Below are positions 36,051-51,000 of a stretch of 64,000 bases of DNA, in pieces; the first letter of the stretch is position 1, and the number at the start of each line of letters is the position of its first letter. The stretch is from Numida meleagris (taxonomy: Eukaryota > Chordata > Aves > Galliformes > Numididae), in the NCBI RefSeq assembly GCF_002078875.1, contig NC_034410.1, forward strand, positions 96,990,384 through 97,054,383. Reading direction: 5' to 3'. The translations under genes were made by a program, and so were the position numbers. The notes under the pieces were generated by a model. The model did not search any database. It had not been told where the DNA came from and worked only from the letters and a program-made list of their open reading frames with translations.

Positions 36051-39000
36051 GTATGCTTTTTAAATGTTCTGTCTGGCTAACAGTATGCAAAACTATTCAT
36101 CTCACTCAAATCTGACTGACGTTAATTTGCATGAAATACAAATAATAACTATTTTTAAAAAACATACTTAAGAATTCTCCACTTCTGCTTTAGTTTGCTG
36201 ATGCTCCTTCTACTTACAGAGAGCAAAATAATCTTGGTGACAAAAAATGTTTGCTATTTGCTGCTGATACTGTAGTTTTATTTTCCCCTTTTTATTTCTG
36301 TTATGTCACTAAGCTAGCTGCTTCACTTTAGAAGCACGAGTGTTGTAGAATACTTCACAAGCTCACGCACACAAACACTGCCATGGGATCAGCAAAATCA
36401 ACATTTATTAACATTTAATTGTAGCTGTAAAGAGTTAGAAGATCACAGAAATGTGCAGAATGTACTATGATTGGCATTTTCTGATGTTTTATTTTAACAT
36501 AGTTTAGTTTGGACTCCAAGAACATCTTTAGTAAAACATGCTTGCTTTTACATTGAATTCTATAATTTAGTAACGTATGGAACATAAGTCTGTGATCAAC
36601 CACCTTGTAGACTAACCTCTCTACTTTATTGTTCATCACCCCTGTTCTGTACGGATTTAATCATGTTCTTAATTGCAGTCATGTGAAGCGTACTTAAAAT
36701 TCCATACTACATATGTAAACACATCCCAGTTTGGAATGGTGGTTTGTTTTCTTCCCGGTTTAACTGAATTTAACAAATGTGTTACGATTTCTCTCATAGT
36801 CTGCATAAATCTGTATGTATAAGTTAGTTCTGAAATGTCTGATTTTAAAGTTCTCTGCTTTCTGGAAATTTCAAGTTTGTGGTATTTTGCATTATCAGCC
36901 ACAAGGGATTTTTTGTTTGTTCCAGTTTCATGGGGAGGAAGAGGAGATACCTTTTAGACTTATGGATATTTAATTGTGACAATATATAATAAAAGCCAGT
37001 AGAGTGGAGAACAAACTCAGAAACTCAAGCTGTGTCTTGAATTTTAAACAGGAATAATAGTCCTAATGCTTTACTGGGATGTGAGGCGTGCATAAGTTTA
37101 AAATCTTTTTGTTGATGTGGTCCAGCTCTATGCGTCCTCTGCTTGCTTATGTTTTTCTGCAGGGGAAAATGAGTGGAGTAAATAATTCTTCTCTGTTCTT
37201 GTTTTTTTTTTTTTTTTTTTTTTTTCCGGTATAAACATGCTGATTGATGCTTGGTAAGGCCTAGGTGCCTTATGTGGTATAAGAAAATTTAGAAAATAGC
37301 ATATGATAGTGAAAAGAGTGAGTAGCAGTTAAATGTGAATGATGACAGACATTACAGTTTGTGGTGATATAGCATCAGTCTGAGAAAATATTGGAGACAT
37401 TTTTGCTAGAAGGAGGTGAAATGGAGTGTTTCATAGGCAAAAGATTAGAATAAACAGCTTAAATGTAACTTATGTCTCATTAAAATGGTATAATCACATC
37501 CAGTTACCTATGCATAGGTTCAGACTTTGTTATATTATGATTGAGTTAATAAAACCATGTTTCTGTGACAAACTTTCATTTGTGTTCAAGCTTCCAAGTT
37601 GTAGATGCCCAAAGTTAATCATTGAGCCCAGGTAAATTTGGATGAGATCTTTTTCCTTCAATTAAATTCATGAATTCCCTTTTTTAGTGTTCTTAGAAAG
37701 GAAAAATAAATCTATATGTGCCATTTTAAGTATTCTTTCTTTTTTCATTTGGTTTTATTTTCATTTTGTCTGATTAGTCATCTGCATATGTGTCACATTT
37801 GCAGTCTATGATGATACTGAATGAATAATTGAAATTGTTTTTGCTAATTACTACAGAAGCATAGTCTCCTTTGAGTGGATTCCTGAGCACTTGTGGTTTC
37901 TCAGTTGGTGTCTGAGGGTCAAAGGTAGTTGCTTTGAAATGGAAATTGATCTGTTTGGATCCTAAGAAATATTAGTAGATAAAACTTAAATTTGCAAAGA
38001 GAAGTTGCCTCTTTATTTAAATATGTATAACTTCTGACAAGATGAACTGAAAAAAGAGAGTAAGATAAGGAACCCTCTACCAGCTTTCTCAACAGTGGGA
38101 GTGGATGCTGTAATGATTTTTGGTGTGTTGTGATCAGCGTCCCCACTGTTTCTAAGGATTTTGCTAAGCTTTGTTGTCATTAACTTGCTTCTGTTTCTCC
38201 TTAAGAAGGCTCAGAAGTGTGCAACAATCACCAGTAGATCTGTTTGAGTGGCAAGATGGCACCTGACCAGACCCTTTTCTTTTGATCAGCCTAGTCTTAA
38301 TTTAAGGAATTGCTGTGGCCCTTTCTCTTCAAACCAAAGCAGATCTTGGCGGCAGACTTTCATCAGTTTTATCAGTCCTGGCTATTGGTGTAGATAATGT
38401 TGAGTCATCTTCTTAGCTTGCTGCTTTCTGTTCTGAAGTACTTCTTTGTTTTTCCCTTAGAGAATATAACATAAGAAGTTGCAAAGGAGTTCTGTTGTGT
38501 GCTGGTGCTGGAGTCCCAGCAGAGCCTATCTACTGGCTAGACTCTCAGCTGTGAGAAAGAACGAAGGGAGCGGAGGAACAGGATATGTGGTAGATTTGAA
38601 TAAAAGATTATCTGCAGCACAGATAAAAACTAAATGGAAGCAAACTAAAATGGAAATTCTGTTGGAACAGTACCACTTGTGACTGAATGTGGAAGTCTGG
38701 AAATGGTCTGTCTCATCTCTGCAGACATCTTCTGTGACTCATCCAAATCCCAGAATTGGTGATAGTGACTTTAGGATGTTTCAGGATGCTTTATGGTTAT
38801 CTAACATGGTCCATAGAAGGCAGCCTGCTTACTTTCTAGACTCCAGGTGGTGAAGAGATTGGCATCATAAAGGAGATTTTTTTTTGCATCGTATGTGGCA
38901 ATGAATTATTTTAATGTGATTATTTTATTCCTGACTCCAACAATGACAATATCCATTTTGATTTTATATTTCTGTGATTCTGCAATAAATCTAGAAATTT

Positions 39001-42000
39001 TAGAATATATGCTCTGTTATGGAATGAGGCTTTTTGAGAACTGAGGAGTCTATTTATTTCCAAGGAATTAAGAGTAATCATTAAATGTTATAGATCAGTA
39101 TCTCAAAGCCATGTTGTAAGCCTTTCTAATTCCTTTTTGAAGAGCCAAGAACATAATTTCATCGTGTATATTAAAAATTAGAATTGGCATGCAGGAAGTA
39201 TCCCCACTGAGACAGGAAGCTGTTTTCATCTCTTGGTGCTGTACTACATATCATAACTCTTTGAAAGACAGTAGGCTTGGTGGGATAATGAGAAATATAT
39301 CAAGACCTTCCGTAAGCTTAAGACAGGTCTCCCTTATAAACGTGGTCTGATAGTCGTAAGACTAGGGAAGATGATTTCAAACAAAGATAGGGGAGATTTA
39401 GGTTAGATGTTACGCAGGTGTTCTTTACTCAGAGGGTGGTGAGGCACTGGCACAGCTGCCCAGAGAAGCTGTGGTGCCCCATCCCTGGAGGCGCTCAAGG
39501 CCAGGTTGGATGGGGCCTTGGGCAGCTGAGCTGGTGGGTGGCAGCCCTGTCCACAGCAGAGGTTGGGACTGGGTGGGCTTTAATGTCCCTTCTAACACAA
39601 GCCATTCTGTGATTCAGTTACCTTGCCTTATTTTCATTTAGATCAGATTATATTCAAGAAGCTGATTCAGAACTTGGTTGTCTACATCTGCCCTATCTTT
39701 TTTTTCTTCCCTACTTCATCTCTTCTCTGCACAGCCTTGCCCAGTATAAACTTTCTCTCTTTTTATTTGTTGAGTACTGACAATAAGGAAATGCCAAACT
39801 CATGCCAAAAATGTGCAGGTGAAACTGTAATGCCATTCATTTTGACAAGGATGTTTCTCAAATAACTTGTTGTTGTAGGATAATCTCATTTCTAGTTTCT
39901 CCTTTCCCCTGTACTGATATTTTGGTCTTTCTGATCCCACTGTATGTCATAGAATAAAATTGAGTAAAAATGAAACAAACCCCAAATCACAGAATTGCGG
40001 ATAAATACATACCAAAGAAAAATTACTCAAGTTTAACTTCGCTTAGAAATGTGCGTTAAAATCCTATGTACCAGACAAGCATCAGAATTTTCTCAAAGCA
40101 CTAGGAGAAGTCTTAATTACTTCAGCAATACTCCTGATATTTATAATGACAAATCCTTGCTTCTTAAGAAATGTGCAAATATGTTGATTTTTAAATTGGG
40201 AGTTGATTCAGAATAGCTTTCGAGATTGCTTTGGGGAAAATGTGCCAAGCTAAGTTACTACTACTGATGCTCACGTAAATGTGGCAAGTCCTCAAGGCTT
40301 GATTTAGAACTTGTCTGAAAATGGGCAAAGAAAATATATATATTTTTAGAGGTATGCTTACTAGCTAAATGCACCTATTATATAGATGAGCTCTTGTCAT
40401 TTAAATTCTATGGTAGAAATGTATTAAAGGACTAATAACTGTGGTTGATACACAGTAATTACAGCTCTTACAACTCCCAGTAGGAATTCCAAATAAGGTC
40501 GGTGTATAAAAGGGAATTGAATGAGCCATGCAAAATTATTTATAGCTACTCTTGGAATATACCATTGTATGTCCCAATTATGTCCTTGTGCACAGTCTTC
40601 AAAATATCTGTGTCCTGCATGTGGATATAAAGGCAGGGTGTTTGTAATCTATCCCCATTTTCTTCTGCTAATCACAGTGAAGTGGTGTCTACAAATATTC
40701 TAATTGCAAGTCCATCCATTTTTCTAGTGTTGTGAGAGCTCTCCCCGCATGTGATGATAAAAAAAGTCTTAAAGGAAGTTGAACTTCACTGATTATCTCC
40801 CACTTTTGCACACAATAGCTAAAGCACTTGTACTTCGTGCCTTTGGTCTTTGCCCTCTTTTTGGCCAGTAACCTATTCAAAGGATAAATAGGCACGTTGC
40901 TGTCTAGGTGACAGTTATATGATGAAGAAATATATGGTGAATAAAAAATTTGGAGAGCTTACAGCTGTAGTGTTGCTGATCTGGAACTTCACATGACAGT
41001 GCAGCTAGTAAGTCTGCGTACCTGAAGTAATCACGTACTAGAAATGGAAAGATACAATTCTATTAATTGTTGCAGTAAAAAAAATTAGGCTGGCACTGAG
41101 AATTTTTAAGGGCTTTTAATGTACGTTGGTATCTTATTTGAAGTAATCACTGCCCAAAGCCTAGCAGGAGGGAAATGGCATTAAATTATTATTGCTAGTC
41201 CTAGGTCATGCCCTGATAACCAGGTATTTAACATGTACTAACAGAATGCCATTGAAACCCCTTATGTTCCCATCATTGACGTTGGTGGAGTCATTTGTGT
41301 CATATATTTGAAGGAGTCTGATTCCCTGCTAGATTTCAGTCTATGCGGACATGGTGTCGTTATCCGTAGAGGAAACAACTTCCTCCTTTTCACAAAAGGT
41401 ATCTCCTTGCCTTTGTTGAAGATGAAATGTGTTCACTTTTTTATGCCTTTTCATCTGTACCTGGACCAGACAGGTTATCTTTCAGAGACCTCTGTTCCAG
41501 TTTCACAAATGCTCACCTGGTACTCACCAGGCAGTTGCTGGGCAGGCTACCACTAGACCTATGTTATGTTACTCTGCATTGATAGTTCTTTGCAGTTGTC
41601 TGTTGTATGCTTTTTGTAGCTAGTCTACCAGTGTTTGCATGAGGAGGAAATCAGACTGCTAGGGCACTGAGGACCCTTCCTTACTCTCTTCTCTCCAGCC
41701 AACAGAACATGCTGAAGTGCTTGCAGGGCCCCAGTCATTCCTCATTAGTTGCCTACATGCTGGCTCTTGGCCTGTGACAAATGTGAAGTAGGTTTAGCTC
41801 TGTGTCCTGTTGTTTTTGCTTTGGAGGCACATGAATAATTTTGACAGATTGTTGAGGTAGTGGCAGAACTAAATCAAAACCTATGATATTTAAGAGGACA
41901 TGAGTGGATATCATCTCCCGGAACTCTGGACAGATGGAGTTGAAGATTACCCTGTTATTACTGGCTGCCAACCAAGTTGTGTTTTGTAGAAGTGAGTCTA

Positions 42001-45000
42001 GCTTGCCCTTTTGCCTTTTGTCCTGATGGTTTTCTCCAGAATCTGCTAAAACCAAAAGTGAATGCGTTGATTCGTTTATTAACCAAAGTGAGAAGTACCA
42101 CCTGGATGCAAGTGGGAGTTATCTTCTACCTTCAGTCCCTGGAAAAAGTTGAATATCCTTTTGTATGGGTTTAATAAGCAAGTCATATCTGTTTCAAGCT
42201 AGGATTTGTGTTTTCGTCTCTTCTTGAAGAGGTTTGACTCTCACTTTACAGGTTGGCTACTTCTGCATAGCCATCCGTCCAACTCACAGGAACTGGCACT
42301 GGCTTCCAGCCACCACTGTTCAGAATACTGCTAACGAAGTTCTATGTGGTGATAAGTTTTCACAGATCGCCCAGTGTGCTAGGGACCATTCTGTAGTCCC
42401 CAGGAGCCAGGTGCAATATAGCACTGTTTATTGTGATTCGTTACTTGCTGAGACTGTTTTTGTGTTTCTGAGTCCCATCCCTCCTTGCTGATACAGGTAG
42501 AGTATTCTGTAAATGCAAATGCCAAGTTAAAGGTCCAGGGTCCGTTGTTGCACCAGACAGATTGGATGTTGTCTTAAATAGAGTAAAAAGATGCAAGAAA
42601 GCTGTATCTGGAATACAAGAGATGCTTGAGATGACTAGTTCAACATGATTTATAGCTCTTCTGAATCACTAGGGTAAAAGGTTATTGACAGTGCACTTGA
42701 TTGGAAGCATGTTATTCTAAAACTCAATTCTGTCTCCATGGTCGGCTTGGAGCAATATCTGAGTTGCATGGTTTTGTTTAGTTGTGCAAGGGATTGGTTA
42801 TCGCCATTTCTTACTTATGGCGATACGTCCACTCTCCAGTCACTGTTGTTGCATCTGTATGAGTAGGCACAAAATTCCAGCACATCGGATCACTTGTCAT
42901 GTCTCTTGCTTTCCAAGATTACATAAATTTGTGGGAGAGAGAGATGCATCCAGGCAGGCTGATGTATGAAATCTACTTCATATGTTCCTCTTCTCTTTTC
43001 AGAGCTGTCCAGCCCTTTAAAAGACCAAGTCAACTCTGCTTCTAGGTTAGTGTGTCACATAGTCTGTTTCCCTCTGTTAGGATTTTGATAGCTCAACTTC
43101 CAACTGAAAATCAAGATCTCTGCCTAGAGACATGGCACTTCTACCAAGTTGAAAGGTGAAAAGAGTGAGGAAAAGGAAATTCGTTATAAGAGTATTTTTG
43201 CATTTGTTGTGATCAAATGCATGCTTCTGCTCTTGTTTACAGCACTGCTGTTTTTCAACAGTGCTTATTTCTAGGCTGTATACTAACAGTGTTTCTGTCA
43301 GTCCGTTCTGGAACTATCTGGCCCTTGACCCTTGCTGCTTTAGCATTTTAAATAAACAGCTCAGGTGCAATACAAGGGCTAGCAGCATGCTGGACAGTGT
43401 TACTTGGCCCATTTCATTGTTGGGATAATCCTGCTAGCTCTCTGATGTTCAACCCACATAGCCCCACATGGTGAAAACCAGCTAGAGACAGCCATACGCC
43501 ATTGCAGGCTGCTGTTGAGGGGGAAAAAAAAGGTTACTTGCTGTGCTGTCAGCTTAAAAAAAAAAGCTGTCAGCTTAAAAACTTAGGGTTTAGGGCTCTC
43601 TAGGTGACTGAAGGGTATGACTGTAATGTAGGCTGCAACAGACCCCTTACAGAACGAACAGTCAAATTTGGCTGCATCTTGTCTCTTAGAAGATTACCCT
43701 TAGAAAAATTTCTTTTGAATTAGAATTAGTAACTGAGATGATGATTTGGATTGTTTTTGTGTTTTCTTAGTGTTTCATTTGTGACTTCTCTTAATGTTTG
43801 TCCCAAGTACATGTGTCCCAGGCATTTGCTTGTGTTCTTTTTATCATCACAGAATATCCGCACTGCTCTACATTGAATTTGAATCAAGTTTACCCTTTAA
43901 AGGTTATCATTGGTTTGGAAGTCTTCAGCTTAAGTTTTCGCACTTTGTTTATGAAAATAAATTTGTAACTGTGTTTAAAACTCTTCTAAGAATATTGGTG
44001 TTGTCTTGCTTTTTATGAAGCAAGTGAGGGAATTCAAAGGTGAGGATGGAAGGCTGATGCTGACTTAAGATCTGGTTTGCTCATTTGTCAGATATTTACC
44101 ATTCTTTAAATTTGTGACTGGTTTCTTTTATCCTTGTAAGCTAAAGGGATATCTATATATTTATATTAATGCTACGTTTGAAGTTAACAGTTCTTAAGAT
44201 TATTCTGAATGTCGGAATAAAGAATTCCTAAAGCAGTGTAACTGAATTTACTGAGTTAAAATTGAATCTTTGTAAAATTTTACTGTTTGGTTTAAGAAAC
44301 CTATATGATTTGGCTATGTTTTTGGATACGAATAATGCTATTTTCTAAAATCTTTCCTGTAAACTAGGCAAATGGTGGCGCGAAGTTTACTGGACACTTT
44401 GAAGGAAGTCAGTGATGATGAGAGAGATTGTATTGCTGTGTTGGAGAGAATCAGCAGATTAGCTGATGATTCAGGTAGGTAGCACTAAACATTTTATTGG
44501 GTTAATGAGGGAATATCAGAATTGCTGAAGTCGGACCAATGTCTTCTCTCTCTTCTTTAATACTCAGACTAGGTTTCTGCAGAATGCAATTAAATGCTGT
44601 AAAGTTCCATTTCTCTGAATCATTCCCCCAAAGACACTTTTTTCCTTGCTCTTCTCTTCAACAGAATTGAACTACTTCAGTGTGTGGGACTACCACTTCC
44701 CATTGGTATATTTCAAAATAATTTGTCATGTACTTTGGCTACTCAGTAAATCTTCATGTTAATTTTAGGTTTGTGGATAAAGATCAATTTATTGCTTTGA
44801 AAAGATACTTGCCAAGCTCTGTGCAAGACTCCCATTCTGACAAAATTTGAATGCTGAAGTTATTCCCTTGGACCCTTTTGGGAAATTGGTGGTGAAGACA
44901 ACAGAAGCAGCAGGAGCAGGGAGGTGATCGTTCCCCTGTACTTAGCTCTGGTGAGGCTGCACCTTGAGTACTGTGTTTGGTTTTGGGCCCCTCACTACAG

Positions 45001-48000
45001 GAAAGACATTGAGGCCCTGTAGTGTGTCCAGAGAAGGGCAATGAAGCTGTGAAGGGTCTGGAGCACAAGTCTTATGGGGAGCGGCTGAAGGAACTGGGAT
45101 TGTACGGTCTAGAGAAGAGGAAGCTCAGGGGAGACCTTATCACTCCGTACAATGACCTGGTGAGGTTGGGATTGGCCTCTTCGCCCATGTAACTAGCGAT
45201 AGGATGAGAGGGACTGGCCCTAAGTTGTGGCAGGGGAAGTTCAGGTTGGGTATTTGGAAAAACTTCCCTGGAAGAGTGGTGAGGCATTGGAACAGGCTGC
45301 CCAGGGAGGTGGTGGAGTCACAGTTCCTAGAGGTGTTAAAGAAACATATAGATGTTGTACTAAGAATTAGTGGGCAACGTTGGTGGTAGGTGGCCAGTTG
45401 GACTGGATGATCTTAGTGATCTTTTCCAGCCTTAAGGATTCTATGATTCTATGAATTGATAGGCAAGATGTAGGTATCAATAATGAATAGAAAGGCTCTA
45501 TAGATAGAGAAGTTCTTTTGCTGATATGTTGAGGCTGCTGGGTGCTTGGAATAAAAAGCAAAAGTAGGATAATAATGAAAAACAAATTTGAAAGAAAGGA
45601 AGAATGCTTTAAAGAGGGAAACTGAGGGGAAAAATGATGTGGACAGTGCTGCAACAAAATTCCAGGCTGAAGATTCTCTAGAACAAGTTGAAAGACTTGA
45701 GTTTAACTTAACACAGTGCTGATACAGTTAAAGCATCAGAAGAAAGAAAAAAGGCTTTAACAGCAAAACATCAGAGAAGATCTGAAGTTTGTTCCTTTAT
45801 TGCTGTGTGAATGATATGGAGGGTTAAAAAAAAGCCTCGTATTAAGTCTTTTATGAGGGGAAAATTTGTTTCTTTTGTTTAAGATCCATTAGTTCTCCCT
45901 TCTAGAGCTGTAAAACATAATGCTCCAAGGGTAAAAAAGTGTCCTGTAAGTTCCTACCCTCTTCATTTAAAATGCACATTTTTGTTTTTGTGAGCTAATG
46001 TCCTTGCTCAGCCAGGAACGTAAGCATTACATAATTGTATTGAGTACTTCTCCAAGGATTCTTTAAGAGGAAAAAGAAGTCACTGTTAATTTGAAATTAA
46101 ATGTCTTTAATAATGAATAATGGCGTGCCACTGTTTCTAGAGCACTTCCCTAGCTAAGCTCTGCTTCTGAAATCCATATGTATGCAGTGCTTGTTTGTGT
46201 GGTGGTCATAACCGCTCTGAGTATCAGGAACTTGCTGAAGTTTCATTTTGACTTTGGAAAATAGGACAGATCCGTGCAGGGGAGAATGACCTTGTGCAGT
46301 GATTTTGTAGCCCTAGACTTTTCATTGGTAACCAACTAAGTGTGTCAAAGTGAAGTTTGTTTAGGTAGAGATGGAATGAAAGCCAAGAGCTGAGCTCAAA
46401 TCAGTTTGTTTCCTCTAACAGGGGTGGAGTGCATTTTTAGTCAGGGTTGATATTTTCTCAGCATCAGTAAAAGCAGCATTTCAGGCTTTTCCTGCATTGT
46501 AAAGATTGTCTTAGATCTGCCAAACTAGTAGCACTGGATTCTGCAGCTGCTCCACAAATTAAATTTCTGCAGACTTAACTGTGAGTTTCATGCCTCGAGC
46601 AGTTGCTGTATTGGACCCAGTCTGTTTCTTTAAGACAGGTAATTAGAATATCCTTTTGTCTTAACCCATACCCGAATTCATTTAGGGAGCTCAATCTGTA
46701 TTGTATTTTTATAATACATGTTCTTTCATGATTATTTAAACAGTACTGTAGATTTTTTTGTTTTGTTAAAATTGCTGTGACTGGAATTGTTTTTCACTTT
46801 TCATATGTGTCTGGTGTTTTTTTCATATTTTTTCCAACTTGCACTGTCAAACATAAAATAACTGAATTTGGAAGAAGAAAACATAAAATTGCCTTTGCAG
46901 TTTGACTTGCTTGGTTAGAGCCACATTTGTGCATTTAGAACCATCCTGGACTCAAGTCATGTTTAAATGTATGAAGAAGTAAATTGTTGGGAAGTACAAA
47001 TGAGCTGTATATAAATCTTCTCTTTTCTGATATATGGTTGCTCATTAGTCTAATGCTTGTTTTCTGACTTTTTGGGGGTATTTTCTTGTTCAATCAACGA
47101 TCCTAAAGATGTCTAAGCAGTCCTTTGCCCTATTAATACCTAATGTATGTAATTAATATAGCTTCTGAAGTCTGTCCTGTAGCTGGGATGATGTTTTTCA
47201 GACATGGTCTCTACCCGAAATCAATGTGTTAAGTTTTCCTTTTTTTTTTTTTTGATGAGTTGGGACTACAATGAGACAGCCATTTCATTTTGTGTTTGCA
47301 AGCAAGAGAATTTCAAAACAATAATTACTTTTGTTCTTGTACTGTGACAACACTCAAAGAATCTAAATGGCATCTTTGTTGTGCTAAATGCTGCATTGGT
47401 GTGAAATAAAAATTAATCTTCTCTGGAAAGAGATCCAAATAAATGATTTCAGGAGGAAGGGTACAGAAAGACTATGTATCAGTATGATTGACACAGATCT
47501 TGATATATCAGTGGGCTAGCCATGACCCACATTTTTGAGGCATCATGACAAAGGTGAAAATCAGCTCTAAAACAATTTCTAAAAAACTGTTGACAGAAAG
47601 TTCTCAAATAGCTTTTGGTAAGAAGTCTCTTGGACTCTTCAGATGGTCCTACTTTAGCAAAGTTTCTTTGTTTGTGCCAGGGTAAAAGAATTAAGTATTG
47701 CTTCTGGAATACTAAGTGATGCTTCAACGTCTTTCTGTCAACAGTCAGTTTGTGGGTTGCAGGTGAACAATGAGCTGCGTGAAATGTGGTTTGTGAAGAA
47801 GAGTTTGGTGTAATTACATGTACAAATTGTATAAAGCAGATCTCTTCTTGGCAGGGCGTTTTGGATGCTTTCTAACGAAGTGGTTCCAGGTTGTATTCGG
47901 CTTTGCAGCTGTAGAATCACTAATATATTTCTAATGAAAAAACACCCGCTTCAGACAGTACTGAAAATAAGGTGCTCTCAAGACAATGCTGCCAACTTTG

Positions 48001-51000
48001 AGCAGGAATTGCTGTGCTCCATGCCCTGCTGTAAATGGCATCAGAGAATAGCTGCTTCGGGGGAGGAAAACTGTCAGTGGTAGCTGGGGAATAATATACC
48101 ACTTCCAACGCACTTATTTGCCAAATAAGTCTTTTCTCCAAATCTCAACTGTTTGGAAGTCGTATTTACTTTGGTGTTTGTCTCCACTGCTGTAGATGGG
48201 TATTCCTGCTCCACATGTGATTTTGCTGTGGTTTTTTTTTGTTTTTGTTTTTTAATTTATTTTTATTTTAAGTCCTTATTAACTCTGGAATTCTCTGTAA
48301 TCTTTGGTAGTGAGGTCCCTAGAATAGTTAGAGCTGTGGTAACGATGTGATACCTTGAATCTACTATTCAATCACTTAGCCATTTCTGTCATTCTTTAGG
48401 GATGCTAAGTATGCCACTAAAATGTTTTTCTGGTGGCTTTGAACCCATTGAGGTTTGGTGCTTGGCAAATGTTAATTTATCCCTCAGTAACCCTTGTTAG
48501 TGTTAAAATACTTGTGTCTGTGTTGAAACAGCTGGATCTTCTTCATTCTCAAATGTGGACTGGTCACAGGCTTGCAGGAGCTTGAACAAGGCTCTTATGT
48601 CTTTCTCCATCACTTGTATAAATTTGTATTCAAACTTTTTTTCCCACACCAGCTTGTGAATGGCTTATATGAGAAAGCGCTTCATCACTGTATGCGCAAG
48701 TACCAGTAACTTCCTTTGAAAGTTAGCCTCAGCTGTGACTGGAACATTATTGGTATTTTGCTTGGTGTTCTTGCAAAACTGGGCACCAGAAGCTTGGAAG
48801 GGGGTTCTTTTAGAAGGGAAGTATGTGTCTTCACTTTTTAAAATGTGTGTGGCTTTTTAGTGTACTGCAAAATAGATACGCATAGGTATCAGTCTAAAGA
48901 AATGATGGGGGAAAGAAAGTGACTTCATGGAGGAGCCACATATATTTACTTGAATATAACCAACTAGATTTTCTTTTCCTGAATGGGAAACAGTCTTATT
49001 TATGTATTCATTTGTTTTTACATAGAGTCGGTTTTGAATGTAGTTTGCAAAGCAAACTGGTTTTTAGAAACAATTATTAGACTAATTGGTCATTGTCAAC
49101 GGTTTGACAGTCATTAAGTTCCGAAGCTGTATAATCAGCCCCAATGAGATGGTCTTGCAACCTTAATTGTTAATAGCATGCTTAACCTGTATTATAGCAC
49201 CATTCCAATCAAATTGCAGTTATTAGACTGAGAGGTACCAACAAGGCCTGTCCGACAGCATGTATTTCAGCTTTCCATGTAACAAAATTTCATATTTAAG
49301 AAATATTTCTGTCAGTGCTAGTATTTTCTTTTCCCAGCTGTCAGTAGCTCCACCTCTCTTCCCCTCCATTCCCCAATTTTCAGTATTTCAGCAGTCTTTC
49401 ATACCTCTTCCCCCACTTCCTGCTACACAGACAGTTTTTTCCCCTGCTTGTGCAATCCTCTTTTGTCTCTCCATGCTTCTGTTAACGGCTAATGGTGACT
49501 TTCCCTTCTCTCATTAGTTGCTCTGTATTTCACTCCTAACCTGCCGATCAGTGACGAAGTCTATTTCTGGTTAATAAAAAGAAAGAACCTGACTAGTGGA
49601 GCAGCACGCAAATCAGACACATCAGTCTTTCTGATGGATCCCTAAGCTGAAAGGATGGGTTCTGGTTACGCAATATATTTTCACTTGTCTAGATTTTCTT
49701 TGGCCTTCTGAAAAGGGGAGAAAGTTAGAGGCACAGATGAAACAGGAAATGAGAGCCATCAAAAGGGGAAAATTTAGTTAACAACAGAAGGAATGAAGAG
49801 GGGTAGAGAAAATCATATTTGGTAAGGAAGGGAATAAAGTTTGAACTGGTAAACAGTAGACTTTGATGAAATTCAACTTCGACTCTGCGGATGACTCAGT
49901 TTGAGATTAGGCAAGTATACAAATGCAGAACTATTGGTATGGTGTTGACAGATTGTCATCTTCGGTATGCCATGGACCTTACACTCAGGCTGAATAGGTG
50001 AGTGGGCATTTTTCAGGAGGACAGGCAGGAAGGTGTTTTTCACATTGCTTGTTTCTGTCTAGTACACGCAAACCAGTATTTTCATTTGTTTTTTTTTTAA
50101 GATTGAACATGTAAATACAAAGCTGTACATTTATGCGACTTCTTAGTCACAACCCTCAATGATAACAAATATTAATTTTGAGGTACACTTGAAAACATTC
50201 GTCAAAATTGTCAGTTAAAGCAGCATTGACATCACTGGTAGTTGTTCCTCGTGCATTTTTAACCACACAAAAGCCTCACAGCCTCTCACAAACGTAGTGG
50301 AGATCGATTGGTGCTTGTATTCCAGAATGGTCAGTTTGGGATAATGAAAGTTTTGCAGAATTTCTTCCAAACACTGTGTGTTGCAGAATAAGCTATTGTG
50401 AAATAAATCTTGCTGCGAGTTGATTCTGGAATAATGACCTCATTTACAAATAACTGTTCTGGAGCAATTAGCTGGTATTATACTATGAAGGTCGGCAGTA
50501 ATCCTCTTTTAATTTCAAGTATACAGATAACCCTGGTGCTTCACTTCTCATAGCTAAAGAATGCGGAGTGAACTGAAGCCTTGGTAGGACTGAAGGAAAT
50601 ATTATACATTTGTATAGGAAAGGTGAGTGTATGCGCAGAAGTAGTTAGATGAAAATGTTGGCCCTTTGCTTACATGAGGGATGGTGTGAAATTTCGGGGG
50701 AAACTGAAGCATCTTTTACGGGTGGGGAAGGAACGGTAAGGTACCTCTATGGCTCTGGAATCAGTTTGGGACATTAAGTGGTGATTGGTGAAATAACTAA
50801 AACTGAAGGTTAGTGGGAGCAGATTAAAATCTGCTCAAGATCTTGAGATGTTGGAAGGAATATGTTGCTGGTTTCATGTGGTCTGGAAATTGAAGGAGGT
50901 AAAACTGTCTCTTTACTGTGGCAACTTTTTTTGAAGTTATTTGACAGACAGAAGAAATGTAAGTACTTCTGTCATTCTTTTAGTGTAGGTTTATTTTCTA

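Larger units (their letters stand above)
36051..44367 (+). other. PPP4R1: PPP4R1 intron 2
   Basis: About 8.3 kb. One CR1 copy (39.3-39.6 kb), a 26-base T-tract (37202-37227) and a small direct repeat at 43.55 kb are the only recognised elements. The remainder is unique AT-rich sequence with chance frames of at most 100 codons. Near 42.2-42.5 kb and 40.5-40.9 kb open frames occur on one or other strand, without recognisable products. Confidence 0.8.
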